DNA from: Cristatella mucedo
Taxonomy: Eukaryota; Bryozoa; Phylactolaemata; Cristatellidae
Length of the DNA stretch: 64,000 bases
Direction of reading: 5' to 3'
NCBI GenBank assembly: GCA_009760855.2
Contig: WPIO01000119.1
Coordinates: 180,001 to 244,000 of the forward strand
Shown here: piece by piece, positions 13,500 through 22,475 of the stretch
Numbering within the stretch: the stretch's first letter is position 1
Layout of the letters: every line of letters begins with the position of its first letter
The notes under the pieces: generated by a model
What the model was told of the DNA's origin: nothing
Seen by the model: only the letters and a program-made list of their open reading frames with translations
The model's database searches: none
Program-made: the position numbers and the translations under genes

Positions 13500-14665
13500 G
13501 CCTTATATTAATTTGTTACTATTACTGATGAATTATCAGGTCTTGTATCTTTCATACCTGTGGAGTCCCTAAAGGGTCTGTACTCGATCCCTTGACGTTC
13601 TCCATTTATACTCAACCTATGGGAAAAGTGATTAAGGCCCATGGAATAGGATATCATTTTTATGCTGACGATACTCAGCTGTATTTGTCATTCAAACCGT
13701 CGGAATCTGCTGCAGCAACTGATAAACTGAATGCTTGCCTTTCCGAAAATTCGATCATGGATGTAGGAAAACTTAATGAAACTAAATGACGATAAAACCG
13801 AGCTGCTGCTCATCGGACACCCTAAGCTTGTGGCTGGATTAAAGGGCTTCGCTCTTCTAATAGGTGATGCTGTAGTGCGACCATCACCACGTGCACGAAA
13901 TTTAGGCCTCGTTTCCGACAGCTGCCTAAATTTTCAAAGCTTCCTTCAGACGACTGACTCTACAGCTAACCATCACGTCCGATTCCTGTCTAAGATTACA
14001 AGCTGTCTCACAGTGGCTTGCTAAAATTAAACTAGCCCCTTCGTTCTGTCTCGGTTTGATTATTGCAATTCCCTTTTGGCTGGGCTACAAAAATAAGCAA
14101 CTAGGCCGCTGCAGCTGGCTATGAATATGGGTGCAAGGCTAGTTTTCAAGACCAAGAGGTTTGACCACACGTTTCTGCTAAAGGAGTTATGATTGCTGCT
14201 GGTTGATCGACGGATACAGAGCAAAGTTGACAACGGCACTGACCCACAAGGCCCGCCATGGCTTGGCTTCTCCATACCTAGCTGAAATGCTGCACCAGTT
14301 TCAGCCTTTTCATGCCCTCAGGTCTTGCATGGACAATAAATTAGCTGTTCCATGCCTGTGCTTAAAGATCGTTGGCGACAGCAGCTTTAGCTCTGCAGGC
14401 CCTAGACTGTGGAGCTCGCTTCCACAATTCTTACGCAACTACAACTATGCTCTCCTGCTGCCGACAACGGCTCATCTTTTTCAGCGGTCCTGAGCTGCTA
14501 CTTCCATGCTACTCACTACCTCAATTGCTCTCCTGACTCTGCTATACTTCCCACTTTCTCTTTGTTGCGTGAGACGAAGTCTATTGGTTACCGAATGCGT
14601 ACCGAAAGCCGCTTAGGCTGTGAGTTCGCTTTACAAACTCTCCTGCATAACATCTAGTCTTTATG
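13500..14665 (+). mobile_element. Second LINE family: RT remnant with YADD
   Basis: Translation includes [57 protein letters not shown] and, after a frame break, HGLASPYLAEML and GPRLWSSLPQFLRN. The catalytic DD is present, but the frames are broken. Its 3' end recurs at 6836-7115. The differences from the L2 copies (LLLIGHPK against LLVMGKPS) mark a separate family within the same CR1/L2-like group. Confidence 0.8.
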
Positions 14666-14989
14666 GCTTTGTGGAGTTACAGACGGAGGTGCATTATATT
14701 ACACTACATGCAATATGAGAATAGACATTAAAGAGAGGTGAGGGATTGTAGCATGGAGCATGGCTGGGATACACCAACCAATATTATTATTGCAACTATA
14801 TTAATCTTAAAGCATAACAAAAGTAGTGAAAGAGACTTAAGTCTTTGTTTTTTAGAAAATTAAAAGTAATGAAAAAGATCAGGTCACCAGTGGTTATTGA
14901 TACTAGCAAGCACAATTTATGCATCCATAAGCTAACGAGTATCAATTTTCCTAGACGGAGCAAAGCCTGTGATAAACTGACAGGGTTTT

Positions 14990-15442
14990 AGCTTCTTTTT
15001 AAATTTCAGGAAATGACGATGGAATGGAGATCCCAGGAGTTTAAGCTTTGAGTAGGAAGTCTGCCTACATTCAGCTGCATAGCATGGCTCAAATTCGGGC
15101 TCACTTAGACAATAATACTACATCTAAATTGATTCATGCACTTGGGGCATCCCGTCTCGACTTCTGTAACTCACTATTTGCTGGTCTCCCGGCGTTTTCA
15201 ATCAATCACTTATGGCTGGTGCAGAGCTCGGAAGCTAGGCTTGCTTGCCGTGAGCAGCGCAGTTGCCTCATAACACCACTTTTAGCAGACTTACACTGGC
15301 TCCTAATTAAGCAGCGTGTATACTTAATGGCTCTGCCACTCGCTTTAAGGTCCCTTCATTGGCTGCTCCGGCCTACCTATCAGAACTACTCCACCAATAG
15401 GTTAGGCATCTCAGCATCTAGTTTCCTGAACCACATCGATTA
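14990..15442 (+). mobile_element. L2-like LINE, RT C-terminal fragment
   Basis: A frame from 15048 reads [32 protein letters not shown], and [14 protein letters not shown]. It breaks off where a minus-strand L2 3' tail begins. Confidence 0.8.
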
Positions 15443-15449
15443 GCTATAC

Positions 15450-16480
15450 CATTTAATTATAATAATAAAAATATTCATATATTCAAATAATCCTATCACG
15501 AAAATTAGTCTTTTTCTAGGCACTTTACTTCCTCTGTAGCACATATAGTGCTGCAGAAGAAGCATGATTAAATGATTAGTGGTAACGAGCACAATATCAA
15601 CAAGCGTAGCATGGTTATAACAGATATGCACAGGGTCAATATGTAAATATGTTAGTGGCAGCATGCTCGGTGTTAGCACGCATAAAAGACAAAGGACGAA
15701 TTACCAGGACCCATCAAGTGCTGTGATGAGGACGAGCATTTTTAGCTTCTTTTTAAATGTCGTCAAGCCCGGCGATGTCGTGACGTCAATTGGAAGGGCG
15801 TTCCAGGCTTTGGGAGCAAACTAACTAAAGGCACAATCTCCAAAGGATCTGAGGTTCGTATGAAGCGTAGCGGCACGATTTAATTCGAAAAGCGGTGGTA
15901 CGATGCCTAGCCTGGACTAGTTCTGCCCCTGGGTCTTAGCCCAGGAGTTAAGGTGCCCACTCTTCACAACACTGGCCGTGGGTTCGAATACTAAAATGGG
16001 CAATTTTTTATCACCTGCTGCAAGCGGTGGTGATTGCCGCAAAGAGTCTTCTGCCGCTATATAAATCAGGCTGTTAAATAAGCTAAGCTTTTGTTCTTGA
16101 GGCAAGCTTGAGCCAATTAAAGGACCTAAAAGTGAGTGGCAGAACATTGAAGTCGATACGTTGCTTGACTGGGAGCCAGTGCAGGTCGGCGAGAAGTGGT
16201 GAGCTGTGGTAACTGCGACTTTCGCGGCAGACAAGCCTAGCTGCAGAGTTTTGCACATGCTGTTAGACCAGCAAGCAGTGTGTTACAGAAGTACAGAAGA
16301 GACGTCTCGAATGCAAGTACAAATTTCTCTGTAGTATCCCTGTCTAAGCAAGTCCGAATTTTAGGAATATTACGCAGATGAAAGTAGGCAGGCTTGACTG
16401 TGGAGCTGATGTGGTCGTCTAGTGAAAGGACACTTTGGAACAGAGCATCTGGATCTGGTATGTACCTCATAATTATGTTT
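15450..16480 (-). mobile_element. L2-like LINE 3' part carrying a SINE B insertion
   Basis: The tail (TAATAATAAAAATATT) is at the left, then 3' UTR and C-terminal RT sequence on the minus strand, interrupted at 15921-16087 by a plus-strand SINE and resuming at GGACCTAAAAGTGAGTGGC. Confidence 0.75.
15921..16087 (+). mobile_element. tRNA-derived SINE, family B
   Basis: A-box-like TCTTAGCCCAGGAGTTAAGG, B box CGTGGGTTCGAATAC, then the family core GGTGGTGATTGCCGCAAAGA, TCTTCTGCCGCTATATAAAT and CAGGCTGTTAAAT. The same order occurs at 29568-29427 (minus), 37345-37462 and 50925-51080. Confidence 0.75.
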
Positions 16481-16489
16481 AGACCGTGT

Positions 16490-16845
16490 CTTGAGATCGT
16501 ATGCTCCGAAAGCCTTGAACTCACTTCCAACAGATGTCATGACATACCCTGACGTTGACAGTTAAAAAGAAGCTAAGAATGCACTTGCTTATCACAGAAC
16601 TTAGTGAGTCCTTGTGATTTGTCCTTTGTTTTCTTATGCGTGCTAACACTATGCATGCTGCTACTAATAAAGTTTAACGTGTTGACACGGTGCTGTCACC
16701 TCGATTCTTGTTATTCTTGTTGACATTGTGCATGCTACCACCAATCATTTGATCGTGCTACCTTTACAAGTGAAGACAAGTGCCTAGTAAGTGATTAAGT
16801 TCTCCGAGGGCGCTATGCAAGTGTATGATTATTATCATTATTAAA
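16490..16845 (+). mobile_element. L2-like LINE 3' end
   Basis: Follows the L2 order: GCTCCGAAAGCCTTGAACTC, TTAGTGAGTCCTTGTGATT, then GAGGGCGCTATGCAAGTGTA and ATTATTATCATTATT. Confidence 0.75.
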
Positions 16846-16849
16846 ACTT

Positions 16850-17200
16850 GAAGGCACGGTCTCAAAGGAGTTTGAGGTTCTTTAGAGGCACAACCAAACG
16901 ACCGATAGTAAGATGAGCGTATGGTGCGATGGGATTCATTTAAAGCATTTAATATTTATTCCCATGAAGCATTTAAAAAACGCAAACGGGAGCAATAGAA
17001 TTAAGGCTCATACAGACCAGTCATATAACCTTAAAGTAAGACGGCTGTTGTATGCGTAACTAGACAGGTCTGCAAGAATTATTGGCATTCAACAGCTCTG
17101 TCGCTCACAAGAGACCAGCCTACATGAAGAGCTCTGCACCCACTACAAGCTTCTAATCACGCAGGCAGGATGACTTTCAATTAATGATTGACGCGGTTAA
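16850..17200 (-). mobile_element. L2-like LINE fragment, strongly decayed
   Basis: GGCACGGTCTCAAAGGAGTT and TGAGGTTCTT match the minus-strand L2 segment GCACGGTCTCCAAAGGATTT. The rest is too diverged to follow closely. Confidence 0.45.
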
Positions 17201-17454
17201 GCTGGGATTTCACGAGTGAATGCACCAAATTGTGTACAGTATAGTTATCTAAGAAAGTTGCAATTTTTGGAAGGCTGCAATGCTCAAAAAATATAAATGC
17301 AGATTACAAAGTAGTAGCATCATATTCTGAGAATTATAGTTCACTGGTTACCTATCTTTTTAGCCCTTGAATGGGGATCCTGTTTTAAACAGCCGTAAAG
17401 CAAATGCAGTAAAATGTTTTGCGTTGGCTCATTGATGGTATATCGGACTGTGCA

Positions 17455-17998
17455 ATTAGGCGCTTACAGCTTATGACACTCAGTTGTACCTTTGCTTTGA
17501 TCCCTCCCAGCCTTCGAGCACCTCGTATTCTCTTAACTTCCTTGCTGCATGTGTTGATGACATCCGCACACGGATAGCAACACATTTTCTTAAACTAAAC
17601 GATGATAAAACTAACTTATTAGTTTTATCATCGTTTAGTTTAAGAAAAGCTGACGCTCAAAATTGGCTCTGTCAGCATATCTCATGCGGAATCAGCTCAA
17701 AATCTAGGTGTGACGTTCCAAAGTGACCTCTCGTTAGACGACCACATCAGCTCCACAATCAAGTCTGCCTACTTTCAGTTACATAACATTGCTAAAATTC
17801 GGGCTTGTTTAGATAAGGATACCACGTCTAAGCTGTTCCATGCATTTGTGACATCCCGCCTCGACTTCTGCAACTCTGCAACTTCTGCAACTGCTTACTG
17901 GCCTACCGGCATGTGCGATCAGGCGATTACAGCTGGTGCAAAACTCTGCATCTAGGCTTGTCTGTCGTGAGCGGCGCAGTTGCCGCATCGCACCCATT
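17455..17998 (+). mobile_element. Rearranged L2-like LINE fragment
   Basis: Starts with a piece of C-terminal RT (GCAATTAGGCGCTTACAGCT) fused to the catalytic region (GACACTCAGTTGTACC), continues through DDIRTRIATHFLKLNDDKTN, then a perfect palindrome, and resumes with DLSLDDHISSTIKSAY and [12 protein letters not shown]. The block order is not collinear with other copies. Confidence 0.8.
17585..17648. repeat. Perfect inverted repeat, 30-bp arms, 4-bp loop
   Basis: The left arm, 17585-17614 (TTTTCTTAAACT...AAAACTAA), and the right arm, 17619-17648, are exact reverse complements around CTTA. The left arm is the normal L2 sequence encoding KLNDDKTN; the right arm replaces the following L2 bases. 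Confidence 0.97.
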
Positions 17999-18208
17999 TA
18001 GGTCTGCAAACCTAGGAGTGGGTGTTGTACCGTAAAGGATTCTTCAGAAACGTCGAAACATACAAGTATTTCAGTACCTTCTTCAAACACATTGTAATAA
18101 ACTATCCTCATTTCACGGAAAAAAGGAGAAACATACGAGAAAGTTATAAAAATCCATTTTCACATTGCGAGAAATAATGGCAACCAGTAAATCATACGCT
18201 TGACTTAC

Positions 18209-18405
18209 ACATAAATTTGCTTGGGTCCCACTGTCTTCAATGACTGAAAAACTGTTAGGAGAGCCAAGAGTGCCAAAGTTACGACGATGGCGCCAATAGA
18301 GGTTACCAAGACAACTATCCACCAGTGGTTGAATTTTTCTTCAGGCATGTCTACTGGTGGCTCTACAGTTATATAATACTGATGAGCGTACAAAGCTATC
18401 GATGC
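18209..18405 (-). CDS. Candidate transmembrane exon of an unidentified membrane protein
   Basis: The exon runs from an acceptor with a TGCTCCACTTATGCAG tract (an alternative CAG would start it at 18378) to a strong donor, TTATGT|GTAAGT. It is 197 bp, phase 0 in and phase 2 out. It encodes a strand-like YYITVEPPVD, a short acidic linker MPEEKFN, then a 26-residue helix starting WWIVVLVTSIGAIVVTL and a short cytoplasmic stretch FQSLKTVGPKQIY. This looks like the membrane exon of a type I receptor, with a fibronectin- or Ig-like strand before the helix. Stop codons follow at once in the intron, which supports use of the donor. The gene cannot be named. Confidence 0.55.
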
Positions 18406-18555
18406 CTGCATAAGTGGAGCAACGTCTTTATTACTTAGTTCAAGCTGATCGGTTTCAATTATTTAATCAATCATTAATTAAATTAAATTAGTTAATTTAA
18501 TTTATTAACTAATTCAATTACCTAATTGCAGAGTGCTGTTGCGGTATTTATTTTT

Positions 18556-18801
18556 TTACGCGAGCGGAAGACAATAGAGCAGAATGACAGAAGCGAAAAT
18601 CTCAAGAGGCGTGCGCTCAAAGAGAGACACTGTCTCTAGCTGATACTGGTCTAACGGAGGTCCAGCTTCATGCACTTTGTTATTCCTACCGATCACTGCT
18701 GTCATCCTCCCTCCTCTGAACGTGACTTCTGGAGAACAAATAGGCGCAGTCGCATCATCTGAGATGAGCTGGTTGAAATTCAAAAATGTCCAAGTACCAG
18801 T
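18556..18801 (-). CDS. Candidate terminal exon with hydrophobic C-terminus, unknown protein
   Basis: After an acceptor reading CATGTTTAG the frame is open for 81 codons, starting TGTWTFLNFNQL (phase 0), and ends at TAA. The last 15 or so residues (IFASVILLYCLPLA) are hydrophobic and end at the stop, as in a GPI-anchor signal or tail anchor. AATAAA lies at 18552-18547, four bases after the stop. An internal GTAGGA could instead act as a donor. I do not recognise the protein. The nearby membrane exon at 18405-18209 also starts in phase 0, so the two may be alternative 3' ends of one transcript. Confidence 0.45.
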   Translation of the reverse strand, partial: TGTWTFLNFNQLISDDATAPICSPEVTFRGGRMTAVIGRNNKVHEAGPPLDQYQLETVSLFERTPLEIFASVILLYCLPLA

Positions 18802-19160
18802 CTAAACATGATTGCAATTAGTACAGAAAATCCGAATGGGACTCAATAATTATGAAATTAAAGTGAGGAGTTTCAAGTTGCAGTAGTGAAAAACGACACC
18901 CACAAAAAAAAGTTTCGAAAAGTCAAAAGTGGAAGTTGTCTCTACGAAAACTTGCATTCATTGCAAATCCATTCACCCTGATGTCGGTCAATCAAGGTGA
19001 GCACCATAACCCCTGGGCCAACACAGGTCTTAGCGACGTGTGCGATTGGCTCCACCTTATTTCAACAATTGCAGGCAAATAGACGTAAGCAATTTCTAAG
19101 TAAGTCAGATTAAAAACGCCATATTACTGTTTACTTATGAACAACTCAATAGCCCTTTTC
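18802..19160. other. Unassigned sequence upstream of the 18.8-kb exon
   Basis: Probable intron of the candidate gene; nothing else is seen. Confidence 0.35.
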
Positions 19161-19164
19161 GTGT

Positions 19165-19335
19165 CAAGATAGTTTGGCCCAGCGGTTAAGGCGCTCGTCC
19201 CGACCAAGGTCATGGTTAATGTATTTGATAACCGAAGTCGTGAGCTCGAGCTGCGCGGCCCATATGTGAAGCGCCTGGATGGAGATTAAGTTCTCTTAGG
19301 GTGTTATACAAATGAATTGTATACTTATTTTCTAC
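19165..19335 (+). mobile_element. tRNA-derived SINE, family A
   Basis: A box TTTGGCCCAGCGGTTAAGG, a decayed B box AGTCGTGAGCTCGAGC, then a tail GAAGCGCCTGGATGGAGATT, AAGTTCTCTTAGGGTGTTAT and ACAAATGAA. The L2 tail reads AAGCGCCTAGAAAGAGATT, AAGTTCTCTGAGGGCGCTTT, so the two are alike. Confidence 0.75.
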
Positions 19336-19963
19336 AAGCAAAATAAAAAGTGCATATTTCATTTTAAAACCCAGTTAAAATCTACATATTTCTATACTAG
19401 AATAATTCCTTCCACGTGTAAAAACGCATCTCTCTCGCAGTCAGAACATGATCAAGCTTGAATTGACGTACGCCGGGGAATTTGGTGCACGCAACATCTA
19501 ACTTGACTCCTAAAGGCCCAGTTGACTTGCGACCTCAACCTCCTCGCACCCCGCTCCTGATCAGAAGTGTTGTAACATAATCTTAGTACGCATTTTTTGA
19601 AGTATGCTTATTCTGCCTTTGTTAGTTACATTACTCGTTAGTTATATAACTTAGCTATAACGGTATTTAGCTCGAGCTAATGCCTTTTCACCCGCGGAGG
19701 GGTCAACTGCTACTGACATGCAGCGTGCAAAAGCAAGCGCCCTCGCATTCGACATATGATGAATTATTATGGATTGGTTTAGTATAAAAAATGAGCCTCT
19801 GAGGGAATATACATTAAGCCAATTTTTGTAGGATTGGTTGACCTTAAACGTCTGCAATCTAGTCGGCAGTCAGAGCTTTTATCTCGATGGCTTTCTGAAC
19901 CGTCCGGTAATATCATTTGGTATGGCCAACTCATTCGCTTAGAATTGGCATCATGCTCACGCA

Positions 19964-19965
<2 letters not shown>

Positions 19966-19999
<34 letters not shown>
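19966..19999. repeat. TA dinucleotide repeat
   Basis: About 16 TA units. 19336-19965 and 20000-20444 show no recognisable gene or element. Confidence 0.95.
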
Positions 20000-20001
<2 letters not shown>

Positions 20002-20444
20002 TAATTTTGACCGCATTTGCTGTGCTTCTGCTAAGTGCCAAAAGTGGCATCTGTGATTGCCAAGATTTGTCTCTTTGTAGAGATGCATTTTAATTCATAC
20101 ATATTACTGAACAAGCTGGGCTGTTTTCTTCACAACTCTGGAAGCCGCCCAACCTTGATTTCTTACCGTAAATTCTATGTATGTTCTTCAGCAGCGGCAT
20201 CGCTATTGCGAATGTGTCCGTGACCCGTCCTTGATGGTGACAAAGTTATATGCCTCGAAGTCGTCCACTCTGATTAAAAAGTGCAGCAGATCCTGAAATC
20301 CGATTACTGTGTCCGTGTATGCCGTATTAGCACTTCAGTACCCGCTAGCAACTGCTTTCCTCAACTGATATCATCAATCGCATTTTTACTTCAACTCTGG
20401 CACTCAAAGTATTTAACTGCAGCAGACGCATGTCCTTATCATCC

Positions 20445-21050
20445 AATAATCACAGTAATAAAAATAACATACTTTTATTTGCCTTAAGAGAACTAAGTCT
20501 ATTTCTTAGCCATTTATATTTGCTGGAATGGAAGCTTGTCAATTAGTTAACTATATAACAAGCTCAGCGTCAGCACCGTAGGCTCACACATAAAAGAGCA
20601 CACGGACTCAGTAAAATTTAGTGTGGAGCAAGGGTTCTTTTAGCTTCCTTAAATGTCCGAGTCAGGGGATGTCCTAGCGTCAATTTGGCCTGAGTTCCAA
20701 GCTTGCGAGAATACGAACTGAAGTCACAGACTCACAAGGATTCGCGGTTCGGGACACAGTTAAACGACATTAGTCGGACGAGCGCGCGGCTCAATGCCAA
20801 GCCTGGTTGGGGAGTAGCCCTGGCAGGTAGGCTAGAGCAAGAGAATAAAGGGACCAAATAGTCAGGGACAGATCCTTGAACAAGATACGCTGCTGGCTAG
20901 GAAGCCAGTGAAAGTCTGCAAGAAGCGTCAAGCGTAGCGCTTGCTGTTTCTTGAACTTAGCTGCATTTAGGAAGTGCGCCAAGCGTAATGGTCACATTTC
21001 AAAAGTACCGGTGCTCAGTAGGTGTTCAGCTGCCCGTCGTCTAAAAGGCT
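20445..21050 (-). mobile_element. L2-like LINE 3' part, decayed
   Basis: Tail-side TAATAAAAATAACATAC, TTAAGAGAACTAAGTC and TTCTTAGCC, then coding remnants LLADFHWLPSQQRILFKDLS and AYLPGLLPNQAWH on the minus strand. Confidence 0.7.
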
Positions 21051-21099
21051 TATGAGACACTTTTCATTAAGCATCCATTCTGAACCAATAAAAAAATAA

Positions 21100-21180
21100 C
21101 AATGAAACGTTCGTATAAAGCCTAAAGAGAATTTAATCTCTTTCTATGCACTTCCCACAGGATAGAAAGGAAAGAGATTA
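21100..21180 (-). mobile_element. L2-like LINE 3' tail only
   Basis: TAAAGCCTAAAGAGAATTTA and ATCTCTTTCTATGCACTT give the terminal hairpin region; the rest is missing. Confidence 0.5.
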
Positions 21181-22295
21181 TTCCACTACATCTATTGCTT
21201 AAAAGAATCAGCTGCTGAAGTTAAGACAAAGGTACAATGTAAGTAAGCCTCACTTCAGTTCGCTCTGGGACCCAGGCCCTACACCATGGTTATGGCTTTT
21301 GACGTGATTGAGAGGGAGTGATATTGATATGGAACTTGCAAGAGTCCCGCGTACTAATGTGTTTAGATGGTTTTAGTTATCCCATGTTGAAGTCCTCAAT
21401 CCCGAAGTACGAGAAAACGCGACAGGAAGCATTTTTCCTCAGACCTTTTACATGCTGAGCACATCTAATAGGATTTTCTTGCTATGCATAAACCAGGCAG
21501 AGACTCATAATCAATGGAATGTTTCTTGGGAATTACGGATCATGTTATGCTTGGGTCTAGAATACGTTTTAATGAATATCGTCAGCCCCTTGTTATGTAC
21601 TTTTAAATCATCGTTCAATGCAGAACTACATCTAGATTTTTTGGCCTTGTTATGTTCAGTAAGTCGTATCAGGATTGCAGTACAAGGTATAACGAAAAGA
21701 GTACTGCAATGTGTTTGGCCTACTCAGCTGTACAAGCACAATGATGACCGGCTTAGCTGAAGTTGGTCGTCAGAACCAGTTTTTCATAAAATTGTAATGT
21801 AGGCGCATGAATGAGGGTGCTGGTAAAACTAGGGTATACCTAAAGTGACATTTAGTAATCGGCTGACTTTACATATTGTTTAGGTCAAGTTTGGTCTAAA
21901 GAACGATGGGTCAGCCTTGCAATCGGAGGGTCTTATAAGCCACGTACGGAGTACGGAAAAATGAGAACATTAAATAAATAAATATATATAAATACATGGA
22001 TACATTCAACATAATCGTAATGGCAGCAACTTTTGTTTATATGATCCACCGAGGAAATAATTTAAATTCAAATTTATATACGTTTGTTAATCATTAAATG
22101 ACCTAGTAATATGGATTGGAGGTGGAGATATAATTCAACCCAGTTAATTGTGAATGCGAATTCGTGGGTACAATCATACGAAAAGGCATTTTCGTGGTGC
22201 GGACTTTAAGCCCTTGGTGATACTTCATAGTAATGAAACGATGGTACAGCAATGATGAGTGTTATTTCAAAAGACGGGAAACATTAAACCCCCGT
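21181..22295. other. Unassigned sequence
   Basis: Nothing recognised. A 102-codon frame at 21452-21760 has no known features. Confidence 0.4.
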
Positions 22296-22475
22296 GCTTA
22301 TGTAGAAGCAACAAGAACTCTCTTGGCTTATGCAGAAGCAACAAGAACTCTCTTAGCTTATGCAGAAGCAACAAGAACTCTCTTAGCTTATGTAGAAGCA
22401 ACAAGAACTCTCTTGGCTTATGTAGAAGCAACAAGAACTCTCTTAGCTTATGTAGAAGCAACAAGAACTCTCTTA
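22296..22475 (+). repeat. 30-bp minisatellite, six units
   Basis: Six head-to-tail units of 30 bp, beginning GCTTATGTAGAAGC and ending ACTCTCTT(A/G). Units differ at two sites (T or C in TATGT/CAG, and A or G at the end). Because 30 is a multiple of three, every frame stays open through the array; the repeat peptides are not evidence of a gene. Confidence 0.97.

Noticed and set aside
15450-16845. Twin-priming inversion joining the minus and plus L2 pieces
   Set aside because: Both pieces carry their own 3' tail, so they are separate insertions.
19165-19260. Functional tRNA gene
   Set aside because: A- and B-box-like sequences are present, but the cloverleaf pairs are broken and the LINE-like tail shows it is a SINE.
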